A stretch of 64,000 nt of DNA from Psychrobacillus sp. NEAU-3TGS (GCF_029955155.1 NZ_JAPNOZ010000012.1:372001-436000), one strand, 5' to 3'; numbered from the stretch's first letter, positions 46,941-55,257 are shown. Notes: generated from the sequence alone by a model not told the origin. Numbers and translations: made by a program.

Positions 46941-46979
46941 GGATATTTGAACAATTTGATGGAAATTGTTCAAATATCC
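46941..46979 (-). terminator. Terminator of thyA-dfrA
   Basis: A perfect 17-bp inverted repeat, GGATATTTGAACAATTT (46941-46957) with its complement at 46963-46979, followed on the minus strand by TTCTTTT, 11 bp after dfrA. Confidence 0.85.
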
Positions 46980-46989
46980 CAACGATAAG

Positions 46990-47478
46990 TTATTGGCTTT
47001 CCTTTTTTTCATACACCAAATACACATAATGAATCCCTTCGGCTGTTTCCATTTTTTCCGAAGTGTCAACTAGGACCCACTCCTCACCATACGGCGGGAA
47101 AAATGTGTCCCCTTCAAATGATTGCTCTATAAACGTCACATATAAGCGATCCGCTTTTGGCAAAATTGCTCGGAAAATTTGTTCCCCACCAATAATCATC
47201 ACTTCTTCATGATAGGATTTTGCTAAGTCTACGGCATCTGGCAAATTAGTTACTACTTCTGCTCCTTCGGCTTTGTAGGAAGGATTTCTCGTAATAATTA
47301 TATTTTTTCGTCCCGGTAAAACGCGACCAATGGATTCGAAGGTTTTTCTTCCCATTACGATAGCTTTACCCATCGTTTTTTCTTTAAAATAAGCAAGATC
47401 TCCTGGAATATGCCAAGGCATTTCGTTATTTAGACCAATTACTCGATTAGGATCATGCGCTACGATTAATGAAATCAT
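46990..47478 (-). CDS. dfrA: Dihydrofolate reductase
   Basis: A 162-residue DHFR. Hallmarks are the N-terminal IVAHDPNRVIGLNNEMPWHIPGDL (active-site loop), MGRKTFESIGRVLPGRKNIIITRN with the NADPH-binding GRKT and the acidic catalytic residue in the loop-helix (Asp27 of GDLAYF), and VMIIGGEQIFRAILPKADRLY. It reduces dihydrofolate formed by thymidylate synthase. It follows thyA by 21 bp in one operon and ends at a strong terminator. Confidence 0.97.
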   Translation of the reverse strand: MISLIVAHDPNRVIGLNNEMPWHIPGDLAYFKEKTMGKAIVMGRKTFESIGRVLPGRKNIIITRNPSYKAEGAEVVTNLPDAVDLAKSYHEEVMIIGGEQIFRAILPKADRLYVTFIEQSFEGDTFFPPYGEEWVLVDTSEKMETAEGIHYVYLVYEKKESQ

Positions 47479-47499
47479 TTATTATCTCCCCTTTGTTCG

Positions 47500-48444
47500 T
47501 TAAACTGCTATTGGTGCTTTAATGCGCGGATGCGGATCATATCCCTCGATCTTAATATCCTCTATTTCAAAATCAAAAATCGACTCCTTCTCATCCGATA
47601 AAGAAAGTCGCGGTAACGATCGCGGTGTTCTTGCTAGCTGAGTTTCCACTTGCTCCATATGATTTACATATAAATGCGCATCCCCAAGTGTATGTACAAA
47701 TTCTCCTACTTCTAAATTGCATTCTTTAGCGATAAGGTGCGTTAGTAGAGCATAGGAAGCAATATTAAAAGGAACTCCTAAAAATACATCCGCACTTCGT
47801 TGATACAATTGGCAGGACAATTTCCCATTCGCCACATAAAACTGCATAAATGCATGACAAGGAGGTAAAGCCATATCATCCACTTCTGCTGGGTTCCAAG
47901 CAGTAATAATATGTCTTCTAGAATCCGGATTGACTTTGATCTGCTCGATTACTGTTTGCAATTGATCAATCGTTTCTCCATTTTTGGTTGGCCAAGATCT
48001 CCATTGTCTGCCATAGACTGGCCCTAGATTGCCAAACTCCTCCGCAAATTGTTCATCTTCTACTATTTTAGTACAAAAAATCTCCATTTGCTCGTCCACA
48101 ATAGCTTTAAAATCTGGATCCTTTGCCGCACGCACCCCAAAATTCGTCATATCCGGTCCTGTGTAGCTATCACTTTCCACCCATTTCTCAAACGCCCATT
48201 CGTCCCAAATATGATTATTTGCTTCAATCAAGGTCTTTACGTTTGTATCCCCTTTTATAAACCATAATAATTCACTCACAACTAAGCGAAAGGCAGTTTT
48301 TTTCGTAGTAAGTAGCGGAAAACCTGCCGCTAAATCAAATCGCATTTGATAACCGAAGACACTCTTCGTTCCAGTTCCAGTTCGATCTCCTTTTTCGATC
48401 CCATTTTCCATGATGTGTTTACATAAATTTAAGTATTGTTCCAT
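47500..48444 (-). CDS. thyA: Thymidylate synthase
   Basis: A 314-residue ThyA making dTMP from dUMP with methylene-tetrahydrofolate. Landmarks are [13 protein letters not shown], the catalytic-Cys region [35 protein letters not shown] and the nucleotide-binding [10 protein letters not shown] at the C-terminus. It has the approximately 50-residue insertion (around 85-135) seen in the Lactobacillus casei type, unlike the short 264-residue enzymes. Cotranscribed with dfrA; the accessory island begins immediately upstream. Confidence 0.97.
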   Translation of the reverse strand: MEQYLNLCKHIMENGIEKGDRTGTGTKSVFGYQMRFDLAAGFPLLTTKKTAFRLVVSELLWFIKGDTNVKTLIEANNHIWDEWAFEKWVESDSYTGPDMTNFGVRAAKDPDFKAIVDEQMEIFCTKIVEDEQFAEEFGNLGPVYGRQWRSWPTKNGETIDQLQTVIEQIKVNPDSRRHIITAWNPAEVDDMALPPCHAFMQFYVANGKLSCQLYQRSADVFLGVPFNIASYALLTHLIAKECNLEVGEFVHTLGDAHLYVNHMEQVETQLARTPRSLPRLSLSDEKESIFDFEIEDIKIEGYDPHPRIKAPIAV

Positions 48445-48642
48445 TTGTATACCTCGTTTTCAGTTTCTATACTTCCCTTTATTATAACAAAAATGTGCTC
48501 GGAAGATATAGGTTATGAAAGCTTCTGCAATTAGTTAATAAGCAAATCAGCTCACTGATAGTATTAAACTTATAAAAAGCTCATATAGTTAGGTAAAGAC
48601 ATCCATACAAGAGATATCAAATATCAATTAGGGAGAATTGCT

Positions 48643-48897
48643 ATGACCATGGAATTTGTTTCACTAGCCCCTACAGCGTTTCAAGTATTTGAAGTAGGAG
48701 AGAAAAATCCCAAAAAAGTAAAACGAATTATATATGGACAAGCAACATCTGATGCAGATGGGATAGCAACACTTTATTTTACAGACAACGGCTTAGCTAA
48801 TGGCAATTCATTATTAACTACTATTGACTATGCAGTATCAAGCGTCTATTCTACAAACTCTGCTATAAATGCAAGACCGAGAGTACAGATGCGATAG
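48643..48897 (+). CDS. Hypothetical 84-residue protein
   Basis: A small soluble protein (MTMEFVSLAPTAFQVFEVGE...) with alternating short strands such as GIATLYFTDNGLANGN and TIDYAVSSVYSTNSAIN. No signal peptide or domain is recognised. Ribosome site GGGAGA lies seven to eight bases before the ATG. It heads the accessory island and is followed by an AACCACC/GGTGGTT hairpin near 48970-48999. Phage structural or orphan origin is possible; I cannot assign function. Confidence 0.5.
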   Translation: MTMEFVSLAPTAFQVFEVGEKNPKKVKRIIYGQATSDADGIATLYFTDNGLANGNSLLTTIDYAVSSVYSTNSAINARPRVQMR

Positions 48898-49008
48898 AAG
48901 AATGTTATTGAAAAGTATGTCTCAGCTAACGTAACAAGTATTAGCAGTATAATTTTTCTGAGAATGATAAACCACCTTCCAATTTACTGGTTGGTGGTTA
49001 CGTAGTTA

Positions 49009-49220
49009 CTACACTCGTTCAGTTACTTTCAGATCCTTAATATGTATAATATTAAATGCCCATTCTTCTGTTACTATCATGCGAGTTCCATTTATCTCTA
49101 TTGGTTTTAAAGTTCCCACATCAAGGCCCAAACCTCAGTCGACGTCCCCATATTGCCCATTGCACGAACTTTTTCTATCTCTATTAAATGTAGATTAGTG
49201 TAATACACTATATTTTCCAT
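49009..49220 (-). pseudogene. Small protein gene with one-base frameshift
   Basis: From ATG 49220 (ribosome site GGGAGGTGAG) the frame reads MENIVYYTNLHLIEIEKV and breaks after about 29 codons. The next frame continues GLGLDVGTLKPIEINGTRM with EEWAFNIIHIKDLKV and stops at 49009. The length is 212 bases; one added base makes 71 codons. The product would be about 70 residues, family unknown. The overlapping upstream small gene at 49225 suggests a two-gene unit. Confidence 0.4.
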
Positions 49221-49224
49221 GTCC

Positions 49225-49395
49225 TCACCTCCCATGACTATATTCGTCATAGAAAGACAACCCCCGCAACATATTACCTAATGTTTCACTGTCGTCGAAG
49301 ATGGCAAACACACCAATATTTTCCTGCGCGAGAGACCCATCTAGCCAACCCTCCTCCAGTTTATAGTAGAAAAATATAGTCAGTAAAACATGCAT
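49225..49395 (-). CDS. Small hypothetical protein, first of a two-gene unit
   Basis: A 56-residue frame (MHVLLTIFFYYKLEEGWLDG... ending YDEYSHGR) with an acidic C-terminal half. The ribosome site of the following gene lies inside its last codons, so the two appear coupled. Its own ribosome site is weak, and it may be a truncated 3' portion of a longer gene. Not recognised. Confidence 0.35.
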   Translation of the reverse strand: MHVLLTIFFYYKLEEGWLDGSLAQENIGVFAIFDDSETLGNMLRGLSFYDEYSHGR

Positions 49396-49465
49396 GTTGT
49401 CGTCTTTATTGTCTTTGTCTCTTATTGAATTGAAAAGTTATATTTAAGTATGAAAATATATGTTG

Positions 49466-49514
49466 CTGCATATGCAGGTGTTTATCTTCAACTAACAGGT
49501 CAAGTTAGTTGAAG
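49466..49514 (+). promoter_or_regulatory. Palindrome and hairpin upstream of the 466-residue protein gene
   Basis: A perfect 12-bp palindrome CTGCATATGCAG (49466-49477) is followed by an 11-bp hairpin CTTCAACTAAC/GTTAGTTGAAG (49486-49496, 49504-49514). A TATAAT box follows at 49547-49552 with no good -35. The palindrome may be an operator and the hairpin a terminator-like barrier or leader element. Confidence 0.35.
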
Positions 49515-49596
49515 AAGATTATAGTTAATTATCCCTAGTAAACTGTTATAATAGAAAGAGAGTATTAAAAATACTAATTATAAGTGGGGTATCCTA

Positions 49597-50997
49597 ATGT
49601 CTGCTGTGAAAGAATTAGTTGAGTATTGGAATGATTTCTATAAACGTGGAATGAACGCAAACCAAGTTGTGAATGAACTATTAAGTCCGCTTAAAGAGTA
49701 TCCTAATAAACAATTTGGGACTGTTTATCATTCTGTAATGGATGCAATTGGCGACCAGTCAACATACTACCCAGAGCCTTATTTTGGATTTTTAGAACAA
49801 ATGGACCCGGAATCTGATGTACTCGGCCTTTTCATGAACCCAGGACCTGTAAAGCACGAAGATATTCTTGAGTGGAATGAGGAAGTAATTCGACAGTATA
49901 CTGAATTGGATCCCAATTATTTTTTAAGTGAATGTGGTGTTATGGATGATCAAAACCAAGTACCTAAATTTTTTCCTATGTGTAATTGTTTTTTGAAAGA
50001 TCGTCACGAAAAAGGTTGTAATATTTGGAGAAGAAAAAGATATCTAGAGATTCGCAGGGATTTTAAACTAAAACTTAGATTTTTACATACAATGGAGATG
50101 TTTCCATTTCACTCTAAAGTCTGGGATGGGCGTATTAAGAGCCACTTAAAGAAAATAGCTGACCTTGATTTTATGAAACTTACACTTAATGCAGTTCAAG
50201 AACTTGCCATCCAAAGGAAGGTAAAGTGTATAATGGCTGTTGGCCAAGTTTGGGAGAGTATTTTTGATAAAAAAATTGATTGGTATTCGGTTACTAAAAA
50301 GCAGTTTTCTGGCACAATTGGGGTCAGGGTGATTCACTATCAGGCTTCGCCTAACTCTTCTCCAGTTATTGTAATGGTTCGTAGAACACAAGCTGGAGTA
50401 CGTTTTACAGAAAATTTAGAAGCACAAAAATATATTCGGAATATTCTAGGGACTAAAAAATTAATATTTAATCAATCCCAAGACATATTAAATAATCAAC
50501 AAAATGTTCTAAATCCGAAAGAACTAGATAAAACTGTAAGTTTCGAAAAGGAAGAACTAATTATAGAAACGTTACTAAATAAAATGCCTCCTCAATTAAA
50601 TCATCCAGCGTTATTGAGAGGTAAAATTTATTCCCCGACAAAAAATCAATTTAAATATATTCATTTATGGTTTGAGAATAATCCGTGGCATGAGAATTAT
50701 TTTTCTTTCCATATTCATGTATATAAAGGTTTGGCTGAACCTAAGATTGAGGTACGTTTTGGGATGAATTATAAGCAGCTAAATTTTTCAAGACAAACTA
50801 CCTCCGCTATGATTCGAGAACTCACTAAGATTGCTGATACTTATGACTTTAAGATGAAGGGTAAAGAAAATGTCTCCTTTAACATCGTACGACTTTGTAC
50901 CGGTCCTTCAGCTGTAGATGAAGCTGCATTACTTTTGGGAGTCATAATTAATAATGTAAAAGAGGCATCTGATCTAGTTATTAAGGCAACAGTATAA
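49597..50997 (+). CDS. Unknown protein with UDG-superfamily-like N-terminal part
   Basis: A 466-residue soluble protein I cannot assign to a named family. The N-terminal 260 residues show motifs in the order expected of the uracil-DNA-glycosylase superfamily: GLFMNPGP (77-84, like the SMUG/MUG G-M-N-P-G-P motif), MFPFHS (168-173), CIMAVGQ (211-217) and HYQASPNSS (247-255, like H-P-S-P). Four cysteines (113, 129, 131, 141) cluster between motifs and could hold Fe-S or zinc. The C-terminal domain (about 325-466) is unrecognised. It has its own promoter-like box and terminator and lies among phage remnants, so a DNA-repair or antiphage role is possible but unproven. Confidence 0.55.
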   Translation: MSAVKELVEYWNDFYKRGMNANQVVNELLSPLKEYPNKQFGTVYHSVMDAIGDQSTYYPEPYFGFLEQMDPESDVLGLFMNPGPVKHEDILEWNEEVIRQYTELDPNYFLSECGVMDDQNQVPKFFPMCNCFLKDRHEKGCNIWRRKRYLEIRRDFKLKLRFLHTMEMFPFHSKVWDGRIKSHLKKIADLDFMKLTLNAVQELAIQRKVKCIMAVGQVWESIFDKKIDWYSVTKKQFSGTIGVRVIHYQASPNSSPVIVMVRRTQAGVRFTENLEAQKYIRNILGTKKLIFNQSQDILNNQQNVLNPKELDKTVSFEKEELIIETLLNKMPPQLNHPALLRGKIYSPTKNQFKYIHLWFENNPWHENYFSFHIHVYKGLAEPKIEVRFGMNYKQLNFSRQTTSAMIRELTKIADTYDFKMKGKENVSFNIVRLCTGPSAVDEAALLLGVIINNVKEASDLVIKATV

Positions 50998-51107
50998 AAA
51001 TACTTTAGTTATATCGTATCATTTATAAGTAAAAAAGAAAGCTGATTTTTTAATCATATATGATAAACCAACCAAGGAATAAGTTATCAATACTGTATCC
51101 CTTATCC

Positions 51108-51145
51108 AAAAAAGAATCCATTTTTCTTAAAAATGGATTCTTTTT
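51108..51145 (+). terminator. Terminator after the 466-residue protein gene
   Basis: AAAAAAGAATCCATTTTT pairs with AAAAATGGATTCTTTTT around CTT; strong hairpin with T run, 110 bp past the stop. Confidence 0.8.
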
Positions 51146-51201
51146 ATTTATGCTAGAATAGGATTTACGGAGGAACTTTGTTCATTCTTTATTTAAAACT
51201 T

Positions 51202-51393
51202 CTATTGATAACTCCCTTCATAGCTGCCTGTTTGGATGCGCCCCTCTATACCTGCTAAACTACCTTTCTTCAAGAAGTTAGCTGTGTTTTCCGCCTGTTT
51301 TCTCCACACAAGGCAATTGATAAAGTCAGCTACTCTTTCCCCTAGTTGGTTTGAAAATGCCAGCTTTCCTACTAACACGACACGGTTAATCAT
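51202..51393 (-). pseudogene. Single-stranded DNA-binding protein remnant, internally deleted
   Basis: A 63-residue frame that starts like SSB ([11 protein letters not shown]) and then jumps to [46 protein letters not shown], the normal middle of SSB. About 25 residues (the usual DPELRYTPNGVAVATFTLAV region) are missing in frame, and everything after the central strand is absent. It cannot form a normal OB fold, so it is a decay product, probably of a phage or plasmid SSB gene. Confidence 0.75.
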
Positions 51394-51475
51394 TACTTCA
51401 CTTTGCTTTCTTTTTCAAATTCTGATTACTTCTCATTTGTGAAGCATGCTGTATGATATACTGTTGATTGTTAAA

Positions 51476-51589
51476 TCAAATTAGCTTAGCAATCTCCTTC
51501 TTTTCTCTTAAAATTTCTATAATGTTTGGCCGAATTAAACTTAAAAACTGAATTATCTGTTCCTCTGTAAACTTTGAAGTAATTATCAT
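51476..51589 (-). CDS. 37-residue hypothetical protein
   Basis: A short frame, MIITSKFTEEQIIQFLSLIR followed by PNIIEILREKKEIAKLI, with a good ribosome site (AAAGGAG, seven bases before ATG 51589). It is predicted as two amphipathic helices. Coding is supported mainly by the ribosome site and amphipathic composition. No family recognised. Confidence 0.4.
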   Translation of the reverse strand: MIITSKFTEEQIIQFLSLIRPNIIEILREKKEIAKLI

Positions 51590-51785
51590 TTTCCTACTCC
51601 TTTAGTTTGAATCGTTTACACAATGCTTTTTCTAGTTTCTAGTTCGAAAGAACAGATATTTCTCCTAATAAAAGGGAGTGTATTTACAAATACATTTCAT
51701 TTCATCTAAATCTATATCCAATATTTATACAATATGTGACAATAAACTTACAAGAATTTTTGATGTCTCAACTAGGAGTTGTGCC

Positions 51786-51953
51786 ATGTTCGTAATTACA
51801 CGAAACATAAACGGAACAACAGAGGTTTTAAAGTCATCAAACAGCCAAGTGGATAAAACTTTTTCAGATAAAGATGCAGCATTGAAGTTTGCCAATTTGT
51901 TAAACAAAAATACTACTCCATCTATGCATTGGGTTGTTTCCCCAAATAATTAA
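51786..51953 (+). CDS. 55-residue hypothetical protein
   Basis: Starts MFVITRNINGTTEVLKSSNS and ends NKNTTPSMHWVVSPNN, with a DKDAALKFANLLN helix in the middle. AGGAG lies seven bases before ATG 51786; the open frame extends further upstream without a better site. The strand-helix-strand layout resembles small phage or accessory proteins. Not recognised. Confidence 0.5.
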   Translation: MFVITRNINGTTEVLKSSNSQVDKTFSDKDAALKFANLLNKNTTPSMHWVVSPNN

Positions 51954-52162
51954 TAAATAGCAGAGCAAGTAGGGTTATTTCCTACTTGCATTTTTATACA
52001 TAAGATATATCTTTCACTTAACTACACTTAATCTACGAACTGTGAAGTATAGATTTATCATTTGCGAATAATGCTTACACAAAACCGAAAGCATTTCTTG
52101 GAAGCTTTGTTGATCTTGCCAGTCTAGGTTCTGTTGTTATTATTTCGAATGAGGTGGTGCTC

Positions 52163-52258
52163 ATGAAAACTTTTCTATTATTCTCCGCAATAAGTCTTCT
52201 TTATATTGCAATTATTTATCTCTTATTTATAAAGACATACCGTAAGAAGAATTCTTGA
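52163..52258 (+). CDS. 31-residue single-span membrane peptide
   Basis: MKTFLLFSAISLLYIAIIYL followed by a basic tail (TYRKKNS). One transmembrane helix with a Lys/Arg C-terminus, preceded by GAGGTGG five to six bases before ATG. It overlaps the 3' end of the convergent gene at 52216 by 43 bp. The size and shape resemble type I toxin-like or regulatory membrane peptides, but no antitoxin RNA was identified. Confidence 0.4.
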   Translation: MKTFLLFSAISLLYIAIIYLLFIKTYRKKNS

Positions 52259-52593
52259 ACTCCATTCGCTACAAATAATTTACGAACTTTGCTTGATTGT
52301 TTAACCCACATTTCATCTTCATTAAATACTAAATGAGCGTTTGAATAAGTATAGTCCGTTGTCATACTTTCTCCGTCTGAAAACTTAATTTCACTTACTC
52401 CATTTACAAAAAAATCTAAAGTGGTAATAGCTAGTTCGTTTGAAATTTTTCTTTTTATCAAAATATTTGTTCCGCCTACTAAAAACTCAGAGAAATTACA
52501 TATCTGTTTTTTTATTTTACGTCTTAATGAAATCAACAAATACAATTTAACCAACACTCCAGAAGCGACCAACCAAATATTCAATACTGACAT
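52216..52593 (-). CDS. Hypothetical membrane-anchored protein
   Basis: A 125-residue protein with one N-terminal hydrophobic helix (about 5-22) and basic flank (RRKIKKQ), then a region of short strands (LVGGTNILIKRKI, LDFFVNGVSEIKF, ANGVQEFFL). It begins inside a short overlapping frame upstream (52547-52701), so the two may be coupled. No domain recognised. Ribosome site is weak. Confidence 0.45.
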   Translation of the reverse strand: MSVLNIWLVASGVLVKLYLLISLRRKIKKQICNFSEFLVGGTNILIKRKISNELAITTLDFFVNGVSEIKFSDGESMTTDYTYSNAHLVFNEDEMWVKQSSKVRKLFVANGVQEFFLRYVFINKR

Positions 52594-52701
52594 GATCTAT
52601 GTTTTCTGGAGAATCATTAAAATAAGTTGAGCACGTAGCACCTTCTTCGTCAGTAATTGTAAGCAATAATCCATTAAGACTATTTTGTAGTTCAAATTCA
52701 T
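52547..52701 (-). pseudogene. Small gene with one-base frameshift near its start
   Basis: AGGAG seven bases before ATG 52701 gives MN, after which the protein-like frame is shifted by one: FELQNSLNGLLLTITDEEGA, then TCSTYFNDSPENIDHVSIEYL and VGRFWSVG to the stop at 52547. Adding one T in ATTTG restores a 51-residue protein. Family unknown. Confidence 0.35.
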
Positions 52702-52844
52702 ATTTATTCTCCTATATACTTCGCTCTATCTACGTACTGTTCATAAATATATTTCTGAGAAGTACTGACTTTTTATTATCCACATCATTTTCGTAATTGT
52801 TTCATAATATATTTAGACCCCATATTACAATCAAGTATGTGTAA

Positions 52845-53117
52845 ATGATGAATTACGAAAATAATAATCAAAGGAGTCTTAATACTGAATCACCAGAAAT
52901 TTATGCTGCTAGACTCTCATTAATCGGAGCTGCACTTTCCACATTAGGCGATGGTCTTCAGACAATAGCGGCAGGGATTGCGCTACAAGGATTAGAAAAC
53001 CCTAATACTCAAGATTCACAAAATCAAAATGATCAATCGAGTCAAATAGAATTAATGCAAAAGCAAATTGATCAATTAACAAGAAAGATAGATAGAATGG
53101 AACGAAAAAATAGATAA
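52845..53117 (+). CDS. Small protein with helical Ala-rich core and coiled coil
   Basis: A 90-residue protein. Residues about 16-50 (EIYAARLSLIGAALSTLGDGLQTIAAGIALQ type) form a small-residue-rich helix pair; a Gln/Asn-rich linker (about 53-65) and a heptad-patterned coiled coil (IELMQKQIDQLTRKIDRME) follow. Similar small proteins occur in other Bacillales, without known function. The ribosome site is poor, which lowers confidence in the start. Confidence 0.5.
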   Translation: MMNYENNNQRSLNTESPEIYAARLSLIGAALSTLGDGLQTIAAGIALQGLENPNTQDSQNQNDQSSQIELMQKQIDQLTRKIDRMERKNR

Positions 53118-53166
53118 ACAATTTTATTTTGCTTCAAGTTTTTCTTATCATTTGATGAACAGAAAC

Positions 53167-53440
53167 TTAAGGTTTGTTTTTTGTATTGCATGAGTCATCA
53201 TTAATTACGTTTAGCCGGCCTTCATACGGTTTTTTTGCGTCAACTTTTATTCGCTTTTTTAGTCAACTGCAACCTAAACTGTCTTCAAATAATGCAACAC
53301 TTACCCCTGAGGCTCTTTACTGGAGTAGGTATCTTACGTATATCCGCTATTCCTTTGTAGCGACATTGTCAGTTTGTCATGTCGATATTAGGTTCTAGAC
53401 CCTTACCTCTGTTTGCTTTAGATTGTTTATAAGTTCTCAT
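53167..53440 (-). pseudogene. Decayed RecU-like Holliday-junction resolvase
   Basis: The frame from ATG 53440 reads MRTYKQSKANRGKGLE then hits a stop. In the shifted frame RYKGIADIRKIPTPVK follows, and further on DAKKPYEGRLNVIN. The order NRGxxLE, then YxxxGIAxIxKxPTPV, then (F/V)DAK matches phage-type RecU nucleases. Several stops and frame changes show it is dead. Assignment rests on short motifs. Confidence 0.4.
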
Positions 53441-53575
53441 TCGTCGTAACCCTTTCGATATTCGACTAAAACCTCAAACGAATTTCTGAACTGCTTTATT
53501 TCGCTTATAGGATGTCAGTTTCGAAATTGTTTTATTGCTTGATTCACACCGGGTTCTGTTCGAGCTTTGATGATT

Positions 53576-53916
53576 TTAGCAAGTTCGCTCCTCCTTATCT
53601 CGAAGCACTTATTCAGCAAAGCCACTCGCTACAGCCGCAACATGAATCAGTTCCTTGAGTAAATCAGAAGCATCTGATGTTTACTCGCTATACTTCCTTA
53701 TTGCATAGTGTGGGCCAGTTCTCCAACTTCTTCGACTAATATAGCCAACCATCCACCATAACCTTGGTTTTGTCTGCCCCACTTCTCATTTTGTCTAAGT
53801 CTTTCGAGATAAACTTGTGTATTCACCTCGACCATTGCTTTGTTTAAAGCTGCAGTGAAACGTGATGCTATTTCCATCGAAAGTATAGAAAAAATATTAG
53901 AGCATGCACGTACCAA
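53576..53916 (-). pseudogene. Decayed phage MazG-like pyrophosphohydrolase
   Basis: The first frame has RLRQNEKWGRQNQGYGGWLA then ILVEEVGELAHTMQ, typical of phage MazG-like proteins (WLAILxEEVGE). It stops at TAA after MQ. Past one frameshift, TSDASDLLKELIHVAAVASG continues, another TAA interrupts, and VLRDKEERT ends it. Two in-frame TAA codons, each where CAA/GAA would fit, plus a frameshift mark a real pseudogene. Confidence 0.55.
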
Positions 53917-54104
53917 CTATAAAATTAATGATTATACATGCATGCTTAAGCCCTATTATTTTTAACTGGCATGCGAATGGTGAAATGAGGGCTTGAAAAT
54001 GGAGGGACATTGATTATGTTAGTAATTTTCTCTATATAACTGAAACGAGAGGTCGTTTTGGGACAAGAGATACAAAATCTAATAATAGTAAAAGGAAATT
54101 ACCG

Positions 54105-54257
54105 ATGAATGAAAGTATCAGAAGGGTAATACTACATTACCAAGTCTGGTATAGCAATAATATGGAACGATTGGGATTCCGCAAACCTAAAGGATATGTA
54201 ATTGTAAATTATAGTGGAATACCTGTAGGCGAAAAATTTTTAAAAACGGATTATTGA
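54105..54257 (+). CDS. 50-residue hypothetical protein
   Basis: Begins MNESIRRVILHYQVWYSNNM and ends GIPVGEKFLKTDY. AAAGGA is about eight bases before ATG 54105. The frame stays open upstream without a start codon, so it may be the 3' part of a longer damaged gene. Basic, no domain recognised. Confidence 0.4.
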   Translation: MNESIRRVILHYQVWYSNNMERLGFRKPKGYVIVNYSGIPVGEKFLKTDY

Positions 54258-54361
54258 TTTAATATGTGAATAAGAAAAGATATCTCATTTCACCTTACAC
54301 TATTTTAGACATACATTCGTATCAATACAGATTGACTGAATATCAATACTTAGCAAAAGAA

Positions 54362-54387
54362 AAACACTCGTAATTTTACGAGTGTTT
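54362..54387 (-). terminator. Terminator of ypjP
   Basis: AAACACTCGTAA and TTACGAGTGTTT form a 12-bp stem followed by TTTCTTTT on the minus strand; it overlaps the ypjP stop codon. Confidence 0.85.
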
Positions 54388-54970
54388 AGGATAACCATTT
54401 CGGCGGTGTATTTTTCGACCAGAAAATCTCACCTAATGCATAATGTTTCGAATAATTATCTTCTGCTAGGTGATAATGAAAGTTGAAGTAATATCCGTCC
54501 TGCGGTTTTTTGTCGGTTCTGACATGGAAACGGATGAAATCTTTTCTCGTTTCTTCATTGTAAATATGAAAGATTTTTTCGTGATATTCTCCTGAAGGTT
54601 GTTCGGTAATGGATAGCTTTGCTGCTTTTTCGCCTTCTACTTTTGCGATAGTTGTATCTATCACTTCTTGCATTCGAGGGAAAATGACATCGTCAAATTC
54701 ATCTTGTATAACTGGTCCAATTCGATTGCCAAACTTTATGTATGCCTGTTCTCTAGCTGCTAATGAAATCGTTTCACTTAAATTTGGGGAATCAAGGGAA
54801 TCTATAAATGATACTTGATTAAATTCACTTGTATTCGCATCTGAAGCGATAGATTTCGTTGGATTTTTGTTGTCTAACAGTTGCTCCCATATAAGATGGT
54901 TAGGAGATATAAGACCAAATGTTAAGAAAGCGACGGTAATAATAATCGTCTTTTGTAACCACTTTTTCAT
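54386..54970 (-). CDS. ypjP: YpjP-like protein
   Basis: A 194-residue protein with an N-terminal signal or anchor helix (about 8-24). The rest includes AREQAYIKFGNRIGPVIQDEFDDVIFPRMQEVI, EYHEKIFHIYNEETRKDFIRFHVRTDK and DGYYFNFHYHLAEDNYSKHYALGEIFW, characteristic of YpjP. Function unknown, located outside or at the membrane. Its position next to ypiP and brxA repeats the B. subtilis order. Confidence 0.8.
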   Translation of the reverse strand: MKKWLQKTIIITVAFLTFGLISPNHLIWEQLLDNKNPTKSIASDANTSEFNQVSFIDSLDSPNLSETISLAAREQAYIKFGNRIGPVIQDEFDDVIFPRMQEVIDTTIAKVEGEKAAKLSITEQPSGEYHEKIFHIYNEETRKDFIRFHVRTDKKPQDGYYFNFHYHLAEDNYSKHYALGEIFWSKNTPPKWLS

Positions 54971-55121
54971 CAGTTATCACCTTCAATTTTGACCAATTTT
55001 CTAAAGCATATTTGTATTAATAACGATTTTAAGAACAAAAGGTTTCTTCTTCTATGTATTCATTGTACAATAAAATATGTAGACATACAGTAGCTTTTTT
55101 AAAGTAAGGAGGAAAGTCACT

Positions 55122-55199
55122 ATGAATGCAGATTTAATTATTGGTATCGGATTTTTATTTTTATTAGGGTATTTAACTTCACTTAACTTTACGGACTAA
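55122..55199 (+). CDS. 25-residue single-span membrane peptide
   Basis: MNADLIIGIGFLFLLGYLTS followed by LNFTD. One hydrophobic helix with Asp at each end. The ribosome site AAGGAGG nine bases before ATG is near perfect, the main evidence that it is translated. It is followed by a G/C-rich stretch and a terminator at 55258. Function unknown. Confidence 0.5.
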   Translation: MNADLIIGIGFLFLLGYLTSLNFTD

Positions 55200-55257
55200 T
55201 ACGAAATGCGCAAGCGCCTCTGTCTGTCCCGAGGGGCAAGACGCTGGAGTCTAGACA

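Larger units (their letters stand above)
48445..54361. other. Accessory island between thyA and ypjP
   Basis: In B. subtilis thyB-dfrA lies close to ypjP-ypiP-brxA; here about 6 kb separates them. The interval contains orphan small genes, one large gene (49597-50997), and decayed phage-type genes (SSB-, RecU- and MazG-like) on the minus strand. No integrase, attachment repeats or tRNA were seen, so the ends are taken only from gene order. Confidence 0.5.

Noticed and set aside
53174-53398. 74-residue plus-strand frame
   Set aside because: It is antisense to the RecU-like remnant and has no ribosome site or conserved pattern.
55200-55256. G/C-rich GCGCAAGCGCC...CGAGGGGCAAGACGCTGGAG segment
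   Set aside because: It looks like a piece of a common Bacillaceae intergenic repeat, but only one copy is in the window and no clear ends are visible, so it is not listed as a feature.
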